DNA of 64,000 nucleotides, from NCBI GenBank assembly GCA_902515095.1, contig CABXTC010000001.1, positions 126,309 to 190,308 of the forward strand, in the 5' to 3' direction. This DNA is from an uncultured Pelagibacteraceae bacterium (GTDB taxonomy: Bacteria > Pseudomonadota > Alphaproteobacteria > Pelagibacterales > Pelagibacteraceae). Of the stretch, positions 30,597 through 41,968 are shown one piece after another; positions within the stretch are counted from its first letter, which is position 1; each line of letters opens with the position of its first letter. Under the pieces are notes generated by a model that searched no databases, had not been told where the DNA came from, and saw only the letters and a program-made list of their open reading frames with translations. The translations under genes were made by a program, and so were the position numbers.

Positions 30597-31970
30597 TTAT
30601 AGAAAATAAGCTGCTACACCTAAAAAAGAAACAAAACCGATTACATCTGTTATAGTTGTAACAAAAACACTTGATGCAATTGCTGGATCAATATTCATTT
30701 TTTTTAATGTTACTGGGACTAATATCCCAAATAATCCTGCAACAATCATTGTCAAAATCATTGAGATAGATATGATTAATGAAAGTTGAATATCTTGAAA
30801 CCATAATTGAACTATAAAAGAACTGATAACTGCGAAAATAATTCCATTTAATATCCCAATATTAAATTCTTTCAAAATATTTTGATTAAAATTATTTTTA
30901 GTTAAATCATTTGTGGCAAGTGTTCTAACTGTAACTGCTAAAGTTTGCATGCCTGCGTTACCACCCATTGAGGCTACTATTGGCATCAAAAAGGCCAAAA
31001 CAACCATTTGTTCAATTGTTGCACCAAATAAACTAATGCAGTATGTAGCTAAGAATGCTGTAAAAAGATTCAATAACAACCAGTTAAATCTTCTTTTTGT
31101 TTTAGTAATTACTCCATCGGTAATTTCTTCATCACCCACACCCGCTAATCGTAATGCATCTTCTTCTGCTTCTTCCTTCAAAACAGTAAGAATATCATCA
31201 GAGGTTATCATTCCAACTAATTTATTATTCTTATCAACCACACAAGCTGAGTTTAAATTATAGTTTTCAAATGAGTTACCAACTTCTTCTCTATCCATAT
31301 CTACTGGAACTAAAAAAATTGAGTCATCCATGATGAGAGACATTTTTGTTTCTCTAGGTGTTCTTAATACTTTAGATGAAGGTACAGCTCCAATTGGTTT
31401 AAAATTTTCATCTACAATGTAAATCTCTAAAAATTCTTCAGGTAAATCCTTATTTTCTCTAAGATAATCAATTGTTTGTCCAACAGACCAATTACTTGGT
31501 ATTGCAGTAAATTCTCTTTGCATTATTCTAGCGGCACTATCTTCTGGATAACTAAGCCCTTCTAATAAAGCAAAACGATCTTTTGGTGGTAATAAACTTA
31601 ATATAGAGTTCTTATTTTTCTCATCAACATTTTCTAGAATTGCTATAGCATCATCAGATTCTAAGTTTTTCAATATTCTTGCGATTGCATCAGATGAAAG
31701 ATATTTTATTATTTCAGATTGAACTGACTCATTAAGTTCTACAAAAACTTCAGGATCAATTTTAAAATTATTTAATTTTATTAAATTTTCCCTGTCATTT
31801 AGACTAAGTTGCTCAATAATATCAGCTGCATCGGCAGGATGCATTTCTTTAAAAGAATTAGTTATAAAGGAAGCATCATTGTTGGAAATTTTATCTGTGA
31901 CTACTTTGATGTATTCTTTGTTAAATTCAAAATTGACTTTTTTATCTTTTATTTTTTTTATTAAAGCCAT
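30597..31970 (-). CDS. mgtE: magnesium transporter MgtE
   Basis: MgtE N domain, CBS pair, PIVASMGGNAGMQTLAVTVR. Confidence 0.95.
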   Translation of the reverse strand: MALIKKIKDKKVNFEFNKEYIKVVTDKISNNDASFITNSFKEMHPADAADIIEQLSLNDRENLIKLNNFKIDPEVFVELNESVQSEIIKYLSSDAIARILKNLESDDAIAILENVDEKNKNSILSLLPPKDRFALLEGLSYPEDSAARIMQREFTAIPSNWSVGQTIDYLRENKDLPEEFLEIYIVDENFKPIGAVPSSKVLRTPRETKMSLIMDDSIFLVPVDMDREEVGNSFENYNLNSACVVDKNNKLVGMITSDDILTVLKEEAEEDALRLAGVGDEEITDGVITKTKRRFNWLLLNLFTAFLATYCISLFGATIEQMVVLAFLMPIVASMGGNAGMQTLAVTVRTLATNDLTKNNFNQNILKEFNIGILNGIIFAVISSFIVQLWFQDIQLSLIISISMILTMIVAGLFGILVPVTLKKMNIDPAIASSVFVTTITDVIGFVSFLGVAAYFL

Positions 31971-32030
31971 AAATATACCTTTTATTATGGTGGATCTTTT
32001 AATACATAATAAGAAGAATACAATTTTTAA

Positions 32031-32651
32031 ATGAATATAGAAATTAAAAAGTCAAAAAAACCAGTAAATTATGAATATGCAAAAGAATTTATGGAAAAGA
32101 GATTATTGGAATTAGATCAAAATAAATCAAACGAATTAATTTGGACTTTGGAGCATAAAGATCTTTATACTGCTGGTACTAGTTATGACGAAAATGATAT
32201 TATTGATAAATCGATAGATATTTTGAAAACTAATAGAGGTGGAAAAATTACTTATCATGGACCAGGTCAATTAATATGTTATTTCGTAATCGATTTAAAA
32301 AGAAGAAAAAAAGATATAAGAAAATTTGTTTCAATAATAGAAAATACAATTATAGAAACACTTAAATATTATAATATTGACAGCTTTTCAGATAAAGAAA
32401 ATATTGGAATATGGATTAATGAAAATAATAAAATTAAAAAAATTGCTGCTATAGGTGTTAGAGTAAGTAAATGGATAGCGTATCACGGTTTTTCAATAAA
32501 TATAAATAATGATTTAAAAAAATATAATGCAATAATACCGTGTGGAATAAAAGATAAGGGAATAACAAATTTAAAACAAATTAAAGATCAAAACTATAAA
32601 CAATTTGAAAATAAATTGATTGATTATTTTATTTCAAATTTAAGTAATTAA
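32031..32651 (+). CDS. lipB: lipoyl(octanoyl) transferase
   Basis: [50 protein letters not shown]. Confidence 0.94.
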   Translation: MNIEIKKSKKPVNYEYAKEFMEKRLLELDQNKSNELIWTLEHKDLYTAGTSYDENDIIDKSIDILKTNRGGKITYHGPGQLICYFVIDLKRRKKDIRKFVSIIENTIIETLKYYNIDSFSDKENIGIWINENNKIKKIAAIGVRVSKWIAYHGFSININNDLKKYNAIIPCGIKDKGITNLKQIKDQNYKQFENKLIDYFISNLSN

Positions 32652-33546
32652 GCCTTTTAACTTTAAGTAATTTTTTAAAATAGTCAGGTAGCAAAGCTTT
32701 ATATGTGTATTTCTTATCTTTGATCATAAATTTAATTTCATAAGCATGTAACATTAGTTGCTTATTTATACCTTTGGTTTTTGTAAGTGACTTATACTTG
32801 CTATCTCCATAAATTGAATGACCAATATTGAATAATTGTTTTCTTAGTTGATGTTTTCTTCCTGTAATTGGCTTCAATTCAACTAAAGAAGAATTTGAGT
32901 TTTTATCAAGTACTTTGAATAATGTTTTTGCTTTTTCTATTATTTTTTTCCCATTATCATAACGTATTAGATCTTCTTTCCATTCACCTGAATCTTTTTC
33001 TAATTCTCCATGACAAATTGCTAAATAAGTTTTGTAAACTTTTCTTAATCTAAATAAAGAAGTTAATAGTTGAGCTGTTTCTCTATTTTTAGCCAACAGA
33101 AAAACACCTGAAGTATCTTTATCTAACCTATGAACAGAATAAGGCTTCGTATCATTAAAAATTTCACTTTTTTTAAAGATATCAATTAAATTTTTTTTTG
33201 ATTTAGTCCCCCCTTGAACAGAAATACCCGCATCTTTATTTAATACTATGAAATTTTCATTATTATCTATAATCAATTCTTCGTTAGATTTAATGATCTG
33301 GTTTGACGGATTAAAAAGAATCTTTTTTTGATTTATTCTTTCTTCAAATTTAAAATCATAAAGTTCTATTTGATCGTTTTTTTTTATTTTAAAAGAGCTT
33401 TTTACTTTTTTTTTATTAATCTTAATTTTCCCCAATCTTAAGGATTTTTCTATTAAACCTTGTGGAATTTTACCTAATTTATTTCTTATCCATCTATCAA
33501 TACGCATATCGTTACACGTTGTATCAACGATGTAATTCTTAATCAT
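32629..33546 (-). CDS. RluC/RluD-family ribosomal large subunit pseudouridine synthase
   Basis: S4 domain [40 protein letters not shown]. Confidence 0.92.
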   Translation of the reverse strand: MIKNYIVDTTCNDMRIDRWIRNKLGKIPQGLIEKSLRLGKIKINKKKVKSSFKIKKNDQIELYDFKFEERINQKKILFNPSNQIIKSNEELIIDNNENFIVLNKDAGISVQGGTKSKKNLIDIFKKSEIFNDTKPYSVHRLDKDTSGVFLLAKNRETAQLLTSLFRLRKVYKTYLAICHGELEKDSGEWKEDLIRYDNGKKIIEKAKTLFKVLDKNSNSSLVELKPITGRKHQLRKQLFNIGHSIYGDSKYKSLTKTKGINKQLMLHAYEIKFMIKDKKYTYKALLPDYFKKLLKVKRLNYLNLK

Positions 33547-33565
33547 AATAATATTGGAATTATAT

Positions 33566-34009
33566 TTATACTGAAGCTATTTTTTTCTCTTCTTTTTTTT
33601 CAGTTTCTATTGTGGTGTCTTTTTTCTTTTTATCTAATCTTTTTGCCTCAACATCTCTGTCAACAAATTCAATTATTGCCATTGGTGCATTATCACCATA
33701 TCTAAAGCCTGCTTTAATAATTCTGGTATATCCACCCGATCTTTTTTCATATCTCTTAGATAAAGTTTTTTTTACTTTATTCGCTGATTTTATATCCTGC
33801 AATTGTGAAACTAACATTTTGGTATTGTGCAAAGAATCCTTTTTACCTAGCGTGATAATCTTATCGGCTTGCGGTTTTAAAAATTTTGCTTTTGGTAAAG
33901 TTGTCTTTATTTGCTCATATTTTATTAATGAATTTAACATATTCTTAAGCAGAGCTTTTCTATGCTCTGATGTTCGATTCAACTTTTTATTTGCTATGCC
34001 ATGCCTCAT
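33566..34009 (-). CDS. rplQ: 50S ribosomal protein L17
   Basis: [24 protein letters not shown]. Confidence 0.98.
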   Translation of the reverse strand: MRHGIANKKLNRTSEHRKALLKNMLNSLIKYEQIKTTLPKAKFLKPQADKIITLGKKDSLHNTKMLVSQLQDIKSANKVKKTLSKRYEKRSGGYTRIIKAGFRYGDNAPMAIIEFVDRDVEAKRLDKKKKDTTIETEKKEEKKIASV

Positions 34010-35037
34010 TAAATAGCTTCCTCAAGTTTTTTTGACATTTCTGCTATATTATCTGGGGGCCAATTTGGTATTTCCATACCTAAATACAAAGACATACCAG
34101 TTAATACTTCTTTAATTTCGTTTAAAGACTTTCTACCAAAATTTGGTGTTCTTAACATTTCACCCTCTGATTTTTGCACAAGATCTCCAATATAAATTAT
34201 ATTATCATTTTTTAAACAATTCATCGATCTTACTGATAGCTCTAACTCGTCAACTTTTCTTAACAGGTTTTTGTTAAATTCTGGCTCTGAAGAAACTTCT
34301 TGGATAGGCGCTTCAACTGGCTCATCAAAATTGATGAACATTTTTAGTTGGTCTTGAAATATTCGCGCAGAATAAGCTACAGCATCTTCTGCTGAAATTG
34401 AACCATCGGTTTCAACTTCCATTGTTAATTTATCATAATCAAGGGCTTTACCTTCTCTAGCAGTACTCACTGAATAAGTAACTTTTTTAACCGGACTATA
34501 TAAAGAGTCTATTGCTATTAACCCTAATGGTGGCTCTTCAGGTTTGTTCAGTTCAGCAGGCACATATCCTTTTCCAGTATTTACATTCATTTCCATATGA
34601 AATGAGGTGTTTTCATCTAAATTACAAATTACCATGTCTGGGTTCAAAATTTCTACATCATTAACTGGTGTTATATCTGAAGCCTTTATTTCTCCTGGAC
34701 CTTTAGCATCTAAAATTAATTTCTTTGTTCCCTCTGAGGAAGATTTTAAAGCTAAAGATTTAACATTTAAAACTATATCTGTTACATCTTCACGTACACC
34801 TTTAATCGATGTAAACTCATGAAGTACTCCATCAATTTGGATTGAGGTAACTGCGGCCCCTCGAATAGAGGATAAAAGAATTCTTCTTAATGAATTACCT
34901 AAAGTTAAACCATAACCTTTCTCAAGTGGCTCAGCTACAATTTTAGCACGAGATAAGTCATCACTTAATTGGACATCAATTTTGGATGGTTTAATTAAAG
35001 ATTTCCAATTCTTTATATTTACATTTTCAGTTTCCAT
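34009..35037 (-). CDS. rpoA: RNA polymerase subunit alpha
   Basis: [31 protein letters not shown]-terminal [18 protein letters not shown]. Confidence 0.98.
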   Translation of the reverse strand: METENVNIKNWKSLIKPSKIDVQLSDDLSRAKIVAEPLEKGYGLTLGNSLRRILLSSIRGAAVTSIQIDGVLHEFTSIKGVREDVTDIVLNVKSLALKSSSEGTKKLILDAKGPGEIKASDITPVNDVEILNPDMVICNLDENTSFHMEMNVNTGKGYVPAELNKPEEPPLGLIAIDSLYSPVKKVTYSVSTAREGKALDYDKLTMEVETDGSISAEDAVAYSARIFQDQLKMFINFDEPVEAPIQEVSSEPEFNKNLLRKVDELELSVRSMNCLKNDNIIYIGDLVQKSEGEMLRTPNFGRKSLNEIKEVLTGMSLYLGMEIPNWPPDNIAEMSKKLEEAI

Positions 35038-35486
35038 TAAACTCTCCTTTTTTTTGGTGGTCTTGTGCCATTGTGTGGCATAGGTGTTGTATCTTTAATT
35101 GATAAAATTTTAAAACCTCTTGCTTGTAAAGCTCTCAAAGCAGTTTCTCTCCCAGATCCTGGACCTTTAACTTCTACAGATAAAGTTTTCATCCCAAACT
35201 CTAGAGCTTTAGATGCTGCTGAATCTGCAGCTATTTGCGCTGCATAAGGAGTAGATTTTCTAGAACCTTTAAAACCTTTTTGTCCCGAAGAAGCCCAAGA
35301 AATTACATTTCCATTAGTATCAGCTATAGAAATAATTGTATTATTAAATGTTGATTGCACATAAGCAATACCATTCAAAATATTTTTTTTTGTTTTTTTC
35401 TTTTTTGAGTATGAACTTTTTTTAGTTTTACTTACTGTTTTTTCACTTTTTTGATCTTGTTTTTCTAACTTGTCAACTTTAGCCAT
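35037..35486 (-). CDS. rpsK: 30S ribosomal protein S11 with Lys/Ser-rich N-terminal extension
   Basis: [45 protein letters not shown]. Confidence 0.98.
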   Translation of the reverse strand: MAKVDKLEKQDQKSEKTVSKTKKSSYSKKKKTKKNILNGIAYVQSTFNNTIISIADTNGNVISWASSGQKGFKGSRKSTPYAAQIAADSAASKALEFGMKTLSVEVKGPGSGRETALRALQARGFKILSIKDTTPMPHNGTRPPKKRRV

Positions 35487-35488
35487 AA

Positions 35489-35872
35489 TTATTTCTTAAG
35501 TGGAGTTAATTTTTTTCCAGCAATTGCGATAGCTTTACCTTTTCTTGTTCTTGCATTACATCTAGTTCTTTGTCCTCTTACAGGTAATTTTTTTCTATGT
35601 CTTGAACCTCTATAACAAGCAAGATCTATTAATCTTTTAATACTAAGTGAAAAATCTCTTCTTAAATCTCCTTCAACTTTAAAATTCTGATCTATATACT
35701 CACGAATTTTTAAAATTTCATCATCTGTTAATTGATTTACTCTTTTTTCTTTTGGTATATTTAATGATGAACAAATTTGGGAAGAAAATTTATCTCCAAT
35801 ACCGTATATGTAGGTCAGACCTACATGAACAAGTTTATTTTGTGGAATATTTATACCTGCAATACGAGCCAT
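35489..35872 (-). CDS. rpsM: 30S ribosomal protein S13
   Basis: [30 protein letters not shown]. Confidence 0.98.
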   Translation of the reverse strand: MARIAGINIPQNKLVHVGLTYIYGIGDKFSSQICSSLNIPKEKRVNQLTDDEILKIREYIDQNFKVEGDLRRDFSLSIKRLIDLACYRGSRHRKKLPVRGQRTRCNARTRKGKAIAIAGKKLTPLKK

Positions 35873-35896
35873 ATATTTAGTGATAATTTTCAGCCT

Positions 35897-35924
35897 TTTA
35901 TATAAGAAGATCTTTTAAAGTCAA
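35897..35924 (-). promoter_or_regulatory. predicted sigma70 promoter for rpsM-rpsK-rpoA-rplQ (TTGACT-16-TATAAA)
   Basis: -35 at 35919-35924, -10 at 35897-35902 on the minus strand, in the adk-rpsM gap. Confidence 0.6.
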
Positions 35925-35928
35925 CGGC

Positions 35929-36492
35929 TTAAACATTGATAAAATTGTCTATTTTTGCTGTAATTTCAACTATTTCAGAAGCACCATCTATTTCATAAAA
36001 ATTTGAATTTTGTGAATAGAAATCTAAAACTGGTTTGGTAGTAGCCATATAGGTATCATATCTCTTAATAAAGGTTTTTAAATCGTCATCTGATCTATTT
36101 TCTATAATTTTTCTATTTTCTATTCTTTTTATAATTACTTCCTTGTCTACATTAAGAAAAAAAACAAAATCTATATTTTGATTTGTTTTTGCTAATAAAT
36201 TTTCTAAATTTTTTGCCTGACTTAACGATCTTGGATATCCATCAAAAATCAATCTATTTTGTTTTTTAGGATCATTTAATGTTTTTTCAATCAAAGAATT
36301 AACTATATCATCACTTACAAACTTTCCATGGTTCATGTCGTCTATAATTTTTCTTCCAATTGAAGAATTTTTTTGAATTTCATTCCTTAACATTTCACCA
36401 GTAGATATTTGAAAATTATTTAATTTTTTTACTAAATATTTAGCTTGTGTCCCTTTGCCAGCTCCCGGAGGTCCGAATAAAATTAAGTTCAC
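35929..36492 (-). CDS. adk: adenylate kinase
   Basis: NLILFGPPGAGKGTQAKYL, FDGYPRSLSQA. Confidence 0.97.
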   Translation of the reverse strand: MNLILFGPPGAGKGTQAKYLVKKLNNFQISTGEMLRNEIQKNSSIGRKIIDDMNHGKFVSDDIVNSLIEKTLNDPKKQNRLIFDGYPRSLSQAKNLENLLAKTNQNIDFVFFLNVDKEVIIKRIENRKIIENRSDDDLKTFIKRYDTYMATTKPVLDFYSQNSNFYEIDGASEIVEITAKIDNFINV

Positions 36493-36501
36493 TTTTCCTA
36501 A

Positions 36502-37782
36502 TTATTTACCAAATTTGGTTTTTTTAATTAATTGCTCATATTGTGAGCTCATAAGTCTCGTTTGAATTTGGGTTACTGTATCAATCGCAACAACAACGAC
36601 AATTAATATTGAAGTTCCCCCTAAGTAAAATGGGATAGGATAATTTGCAATTAAAAATTCAGGCATCAAACAAACTAGAGTTAAATATAAAGCTCCAATG
36701 GTAGTTAGTTTTGTCAAAATATTATCAATATAAATTGCTGTGCTTTCTCCTGGTCTTATACCAGGAACAAATCCTCCATATTTTCTTAAATTGTCCGCTG
36801 TTTCTGTTGGGTTGAATGTAATTGAAGTATAAAAAAAAGTAAAAAATATGATTCCTGATGCATAAAATAACATATAAAGAGGTTGTCCTTGAGTAAAATA
36901 AGAACTTAAATTCAGAAAAGTTTCACTTTCAGAAATATTGAAATTCGAAAATGTTACCGGTAACAAAAGCAATGCAGAAGCAAAAATTGCTGGTATCACT
37001 CCAGCTTGGTTTATTTTTAAAGGTAGATGTGATGACTCGCCACCATACATTTTATTTCCCATTTGTCTTTTTGGATAATTTATCAAAATTTTCCGCAAAG
37101 CTCTTTCCATAAATACTATAAACAATATTGTTAAGATTAATAAAACAAATATAGCAATGATCATCAATGTTGATATTGCACCAGTTCTACCTAACTCAAA
37201 TGTAGTTACTAATGCCCTTGGTATTTCTGCAACTATTCCTGCAAAAATTATTAGTGATATTCCGTTTCCTATTCCTCTTTGAGTAATTTGTTCACCTAAC
37301 CACATTAAAAATATTGTGCCAGCTACAATTGTCGTTACTGTTGATATTTTAAAGAATATACCTGGATTGATAACCAAATCGGCTGATGACTCGAGACCAA
37401 CTGACAAACCATACCCTTGAACAGTGGCTAATAAGACAGTTCCATATCTTGTAATTTGAGTAATCTTAGCTCTTCCAGTTTCACCTTGAGCTTTAAGATT
37501 TTTGAAATAATCTGAAACACCTGTTAATAATTGTATAATAATTGATGAAGAAATGTATGGCATTATTCCTAATGCAAAAATAGCCATTCTACTTACGGCA
37601 CCACCTGCAAATACATTGAACATGCCTAATAATCCTTTTTGATTTCCCTCCATCATTATTTTTAATTGCTCCGGATCAATTCCAGGCAGAGGAACAAAGG
37701 TACCAAACCTATAAACAGCTAAAATTGCTATAGTGAATATAATTCTATTTCTTAAATCACTACTTGAAGATGAAGAGCTCAT
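36502..37782 (-). CDS. secY: preprotein translocase subunit SecY
   Basis: YRFGTFVPLPGIDPEQL, ALGIMPYISSSIIIQLLT, YGGFVPGIRPGEST. Confidence 0.98.
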   Translation of the reverse strand: MSSSSSSSDLRNRIIFTIAILAVYRFGTFVPLPGIDPEQLKIMMEGNQKGLLGMFNVFAGGAVSRMAIFALGIMPYISSSIIIQLLTGVSDYFKNLKAQGETGRAKITQITRYGTVLLATVQGYGLSVGLESSADLVINPGIFFKISTVTTIVAGTIFLMWLGEQITQRGIGNGISLIIFAGIVAEIPRALVTTFELGRTGAISTLMIIAIFVLLILTILFIVFMERALRKILINYPKRQMGNKMYGGESSHLPLKINQAGVIPAIFASALLLLPVTFSNFNISESETFLNLSSYFTQGQPLYMLFYASGIIFFTFFYTSITFNPTETADNLRKYGGFVPGIRPGESTAIYIDNILTKLTTIGALYLTLVCLMPEFLIANYPIPFYLGGTSILIVVVVAIDTVTQIQTRLMSSQYEQLIKKTKFGK

Positions 37783-37794
37783 TTACTTAAGATA

Positions 37795-38247
37795 TTATTT
37801 TTTTAATTGTATTGATCCACCAACTTTTTCTAGTTTTTCCAATGCTGATTTTGATGCTAGATCGGCCTCTATGTTAATTTTATCTTTTATAATACCTGAT
37901 CCTAAAATTTTTAATTTTTTAGAATTTTTATTTATTAATTTTAGTTTTTTCAGTGATGCAGAATTCAAAGTTTCTGAAGTACTAATTGTTTTTTTTTCAA
38001 TAAAAAATTGAATCTTATCCAAATTGAGGGTTGCAATTGTTTCTTTATTAATAGGGTTAAAACCTCTTTTCGGTAATCTTCTGTAAAGTGGCATTTGTCC
38101 ACCCTCAAAACTTTTAATGGCAACACCAGATCTAGATTTTTGACCTTTTACGCCTCTACCTGATGTTTTTCCTTTACCTGAGCCTATTCCTCGACCAACT
38201 CTAATTTTAGATTTATTAATTTTAGGTCTGTTATTTAATCTTATCAT
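37795..38247 (-). CDS. rplO: 50S ribosomal protein L15
   Basis: RVGRGIGSGKGKTSGRGVKGQKSRSG. Confidence 0.98.
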   Translation of the reverse strand: MIRLNNRPKINKSKIRVGRGIGSGKGKTSGRGVKGQKSRSGVAIKSFEGGQMPLYRRLPKRGFNPINKETIATLNLDKIQFFIEKKTISTSETLNSASLKKLKLINKNSKKLKILGSGIIKDKINIEADLASKSALEKLEKVGGSIQLKK

Positions 38248-38762
38248 TATCCTCTTTTTTCTATTATTTCTGAAATTTTAACATTTCTAATTGACGAAAT
38301 TTGCTTTGGTGAATTTTGTTTCATTAACGCTTTAATAGTTGCTCTTATTACATTGTGAGCATTAGATGTACCCATTGATTTTGCAACAATATCTTTAACA
38401 CCCAAAACTTCACAAACAGCTCTAACTGGTCCTCCGGCAATTATACCAGTCCCTTTTGAAGCTGATCTTAAAACAATTCTACCAGATCCGTCTTTAGCTT
38501 TTACATCGTGATGAATTGTTCTACCTTCTCTTAAAGGTATATGTATTAATTTTCTTCTTGCAATTTCATTAGCTTTTTTTATTGCGTCAGGAACTTGTTT
38601 AGCTTTTGCGTGTGCTATTCCTATTTTTCCTGCTTGGTTACCAACAACCACCAAAGCTGAAAAACCAAATCTTCTTCCTCCTTTAACAACTTTAGTAATT
38701 CTATTAATATGAACTAACTTTTCTATAATATCATCGTTCTTTTTTTCTCTAAAATTTTCCAT
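38247..38762 (-). CDS. rpsE: 30S ribosomal protein S5
   Basis: KLVHINRITKVVKGGRRFGFSALVVVGN. Confidence 0.98.
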   Translation of the reverse strand: MENFREKKNDDIIEKLVHINRITKVVKGGRRFGFSALVVVGNQAGKIGIAHAKAKQVPDAIKKANEIARRKLIHIPLREGRTIHHDVKAKDGSGRIVLRSASKGTGIIAGGPVRAVCEVLGVKDIVAKSMGTSNAHNVIRATIKALMKQNSPKQISSIRNVKISEIIEKRG

Positions 38763-38764
38763 AT

Positions 38765-39121
38765 TTAAAAGTCCATTCCGTTTTTTCTTAATGTTTCAGC
38801 AAAAATTTTAATTCGTCCATGATATTTGTAGACACCTCTGTCAAAATAAATTTTACTAATTTTTTTTTCATGAGCTTTTTTTGCTAGTTTTTCAGCTACA
38901 ATTTTTGAAAGCTCAGATTTATTTTTAGTTTTAGACTCTTTAACATCTTTTTCAACAGATGAAGCAGATAAAATGGTAATATTTTTTCTATCATCTATTA
39001 TTTGAGCAGAAATATTTTTCGCAGATCTGAAAATGCTTAGTCTTAATCTTCCTTCTCCCGCCACTTTTTTTAGTTTATTGGTTACTCTAAATTTTTTTCT
39101 AGCGCTTGTATTAAGTTTCAT
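38765..39121 (-). CDS. rplR: 50S ribosomal protein L18
   Basis: [41 protein letters not shown]. Confidence 0.96.
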   Translation of the reverse strand: MKLNTSARKKFRVTNKLKKVAGEGRLRLSIFRSAKNISAQIIDDRKNITILSASSVEKDVKESKTKNKSELSKIVAEKLAKKAHEKKISKIYFDRGVYKYHGRIKIFAETLRKNGMDF

Positions 39122-39660
39122 TATTTTTTCTTACCCTCTTTTTTTAGAATGTGTTGACCTTTTTCTCTTATTCCTTTTCCTTTATATGGTTCAATTTTTC
39201 TAAATGTTTTAATTTTTGATACAACTAAACCAACTAATTGTTTATCATATCCTGTTACCTTTAAAGTTGTTTGTTTTTCTACAGAAATTTTAATACCCTC
39301 GGGAATATCATAATTTATATCATGACTATAACCTAATTGTAAATTTAACTGATTACCTTTAAGAGCAGCTCTATAACCTACCCCTACAAGTTCTAAAGTT
39401 TTTTCAAAGCCTTTTACAGATCCAATAACCGCATTATTTATCAGGCTTCTGTTCATTCCCCATAATCTCTTTGTAGTCTGATCAATTTTTTTTGGTCTTA
39501 AAGATATTTCCTTACCTTCTTTAATATCAAGATTAAACATTTCTAAATCAATATTTAATGATTTTTTACCTAAAGGTCCCTCGATATTTAGAATGTTTCC
39601 AGCTATAGCAACTTTAACTTTATCTGGAATTGAGATATTTATTTTACCAATTTTAGACAT
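39121..39660 (-). CDS. rplF: 50S ribosomal protein L6
   Basis: [35 protein letters not shown]. Confidence 0.97.
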   Translation of the reverse strand: MSKIGKINISIPDKVKVAIAGNILNIEGPLGKKSLNIDLEMFNLDIKEGKEISLRPKKIDQTTKRLWGMNRSLINNAVIGSVKGFEKTLELVGVGYRAALKGNQLNLQLGYSHDINYDIPEGIKISVEKQTTLKVTGYDKQLVGLVVSKIKTFRKIEPYKGKGIREKGQHILKKEGKKK

Positions 39661-39661
39661 A

Positions 39662-40057
39662 TTAAAAAACCTTACAAATTATTTCACCACCAACTTTTTG
39701 TTTTCGAGCATCAATATCAGTCATAACTCCTTTTGGTGTTGATAAAATTGCTATTCCTAGACCATTATTTATTTTTGGTAAGCTATCAGCGCTTGAAAAA
39801 ATCCTTCTTCCTGGTTTGGAAACTCTCTCAAAATTACTAATTACAGGATTTCCAGAATGATATTTTAATTCTAAAGATAAGATGTTTTTTTTCTCATCAC
39901 CTGAAACTTTAAAATCCTTTATAAAACCCTCATTTTTTAATATATCGGCTATTTTGCTTTTGAAATTTGACGAGGGTAATTCAACTTTTTTGTGATTTCT
40001 AGCTTGAGCATTCTTTACTCTTGCTATCATATCTCCAATAGGGTCACTTAAACTCAT
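39662..40057 (-). CDS. rpsH: 30S ribosomal protein S8
   Basis: SDPIGDMIARVKNAQ; GLGIAILSTPKGVMTD. Confidence 0.97.
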   Translation of the reverse strand: MSLSDPIGDMIARVKNAQARNHKKVELPSSNFKSKIADILKNEGFIKDFKVSGDEKKNILSLELKYHSGNPVISNFERVSKPGRRIFSSADSLPKINNGLGIAILSTPKGVMTDIDARKQKVGGEIICKVF

Positions 40058-40069
40058 AATTATTCCTTT

Positions 40070-40375
40070 CTACCAACTCGATTTAACTAGACCTGGGATT
40101 TTTCCTTGTAATCCCAATTGTCTTAATGCAATTCTTGATATTTTTAATTTCCTATAAACTCCATGAGGCCTTCCTGTTATTTGGCATCTATTCATTACTC
40201 TTATCTTTGCAGAGTTTCTAGGTAATTTTGAAAGCTTTTGTTGTGCTTTAAATCTCTCCTCTAAGGGAATTTTTTTATCCATGATAATTTTTTTCAATTT
40301 AGATCTTTTGTTAAAAAGTCTGTCTGAAAGTTTTATTCTTCTGTTATTCTTATTAATTGAACTTAACTTAGCCAT
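40070..40375 (-). CDS. rpsN: 30S ribosomal protein S14 (Zn-independent type)
   Basis: 101 aa; RNRCQITGRPHGVYRKLKISRIALRQL-type C-terminus, no CxxC pairs. Confidence 0.96.
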   Translation of the reverse strand: MAKLSSINKNNRRIKLSDRLFNKRSKLKKIIMDKKIPLEERFKAQQKLSKLPRNSAKIRVMNRCQITGRPHGVYRKLKISRIALRQLGLQGKIPGLVKSSW

Positions 40376-40376
40376 T

Positions 40377-40931
40377 TTAATTATCTCCTTTTTTTATAAA
40401 TGGAAAATTCATCTTATTTAATAAAGCAAAACTATGATCTTTATTTAAAGAAGATATTACAATTATAATATCAAGGCCACGTACTTTATCTGCTCTATCA
40501 AAACTTACTTCTGGAAATATAATATGCTCTTTGATCCCAAACGTATAATTACCAAATTTATCAAATCCTTTAGATGATAACCCTCTAAAGTCTTTTACTC
40601 TAGGTAAAGCTATATTTACAAGTCTGTCTATAAATTCATACATTTTATCTTTCCTTAAAGTAACTTTGAGTCCAGCGTTAGAACCTTTTCTTGTTTTAAA
40701 ATTAGCCACAGACTTTTTAAATTTTGTTACAATAGGTTTCTGACCAGTAATTTTTGCTAAGTCTTCCTCGCATGATTTAAGTAATTTTGAGTCATTTCCA
40801 TCTAATCCTAGCCCCATATTTAAAACCACTTTTTCAATTTTTGGGCCCATATTTAAATTTTTGAAACCAAGTTCTGTTTTTAATGCAGGCTGTATTTCTT
40901 TAAAATAAAGTTCTTTTAATCTAGGTATCAT
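40377..40931 (-). CDS. rplE: 50S ribosomal protein L5
   Basis: KVVLNMGLG, TGQKPIVTKFKKSVANFKTRKG. Confidence 0.97.
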   Translation of the reverse strand: MIPRLKELYFKEIQPALKTELGFKNLNMGPKIEKVVLNMGLGLDGNDSKLLKSCEEDLAKITGQKPIVTKFKKSVANFKTRKGSNAGLKVTLRKDKMYEFIDRLVNIALPRVKDFRGLSSKGFDKFGNYTFGIKEHIIFPEVSFDRADKVRGLDIIIVISSLNKDHSFALLNKMNFPFIKKGDN

Positions 40932-41179
40932 TATTTTTTAGCCTCTGATTTTTTTGTTTTTTTTTGCTCTGTAACTAATTTTAAATTAGACATATGAATA
41001 AAATTTTCTTTAGGAAATATTCCACCTTTTTTTTCTTTTGTAGTTTTTACATGTTTTTTAATCATATTCAGATCTTTAATTTTAGCTCTATTGTTTGATC
41101 TGTCTATTTCTATAACTTCACCTTCTTTAGTTTTATCTTTACCTGTTAAAATTTTTACTTTTAAACCTTTTTTAATCAT
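40931..41179 (-). CDS. rplX: 50S ribosomal protein L24
   Basis: [19 protein letters not shown] (KOW). Confidence 0.95.
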   Translation of the reverse strand: MIKKGLKVKILTGKDKTKEGEVIEIDRSNNRAKIKDLNMIKKHVKTTKEKKGGIFPKENFIHMSNLKLVTEQKKTKKSEAKK

Positions 41180-41547
41180 TATATTACCTCAGGTGCTAAA
41201 GAAATTATTTTCATTTGACCTCTCGTTCTTAATTCTCTTGTTACTGGTCCAAAAATTCTTGTTCCAACTGGTTCACCTTTGTCATCAACTAATACCGCTG
41301 CATTATTATCAAATTTAACTTTTGAACCATCATCTCTATGAATGCCTTTTTTAACTCTAACAACTACTGCTTTGTGCACTGATCCTTTCTTTACTTTACC
41401 TTTGGGGATCGCTTCTTTCACTGCAATTACAATTGTATCCCCAATACTTGCATATCTGCGCTTAGAGCCACCCAATACTTTAATACACTCAATTTTTTTT
41501 GCGCCGGTATTGTCAGCAACTAATAATTCTGTTTGTACTTGTATCAT
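41179..41547 (-). CDS. rplN: 50S ribosomal protein L14
   Basis: [28 protein letters not shown]. Confidence 0.98.
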   Translation of the reverse strand: MIQVQTELLVADNTGAKKIECIKVLGGSKRRYASIGDTIVIAVKEAIPKGKVKKGSVHKAVVVRVKKGIHRDDGSKVKFDNNAAVLVDDKGEPVGTRIFGPVTRELRTRGQMKIISLAPEVI

Positions 41548-41783
41548 TATTTAGAATTCTCCATTACTTGAAACCTTTTATTTTTTGAGAACGGTCTACT
41601 CTCGACAATAGAAACTTTATCACCAGTTTTGAATTTGTTATTTTCATCATGTGCATTGTATTTTTTTCTTACTTTAACAATCTTTTTTAGAACTGGATGA
41701 GAATATTTTCTTTCAATTAATACTGTAATGGTTTTGTTTGGTTTGTCACTCACCACTATTCCTGTTAAAATTTTTTTAGGCAT
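41547..41783 (-). CDS. rpsQ: 30S ribosomal protein S17
   Basis: [29 protein letters not shown]. Confidence 0.97.
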   Translation of the reverse strand: MPKKILTGIVVSDKPNKTITVLIERKYSHPVLKKIVKVRKKYNAHDENNKFKTGDKVSIVESRPFSKNKRFQVMENSK

Positions 41784-41967
41784 TTATTTTTCCCTTTAAT
41801 ATAGTCTTTAATCTTGCAATTGTTTTTCTTGTTTCATTTATTTTAGAAGGATTTGTTACCTGCGAATTAATTTTTTGAAATCTGAAATTAAACAAATCTT
41901 TTTTAGATTTATCAATATTTTTCAAAATTTCATCTTTTGATAATTTTTTTATTTCTTGCTTTTTCAT
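41776..41967 (-). CDS. rpmC: 50S ribosomal protein L29
   Basis: [31 protein letters not shown]; position. Confidence 0.95.
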   Translation of the reverse strand: MKKQEIKKLSKDEILKNIDKSKKDLFNFRFQKINSQVTNPSKINETRKTIARLKTILKGKINA

Positions 41968-41968
41968 A

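Noticed and set aside
31971-32030. Possible Mg-sensing (M-box/ykoK) riboswitch upstream of mgtE
   Set aside because: Only 60 bp separate mgtE and divergent lipB; too short for an M-box aptamer.
33612-34016. 134-aa plus-strand ORF opposite rplQ
   Set aside because: Complement of L17; no independent signal such as RBS or family motif.
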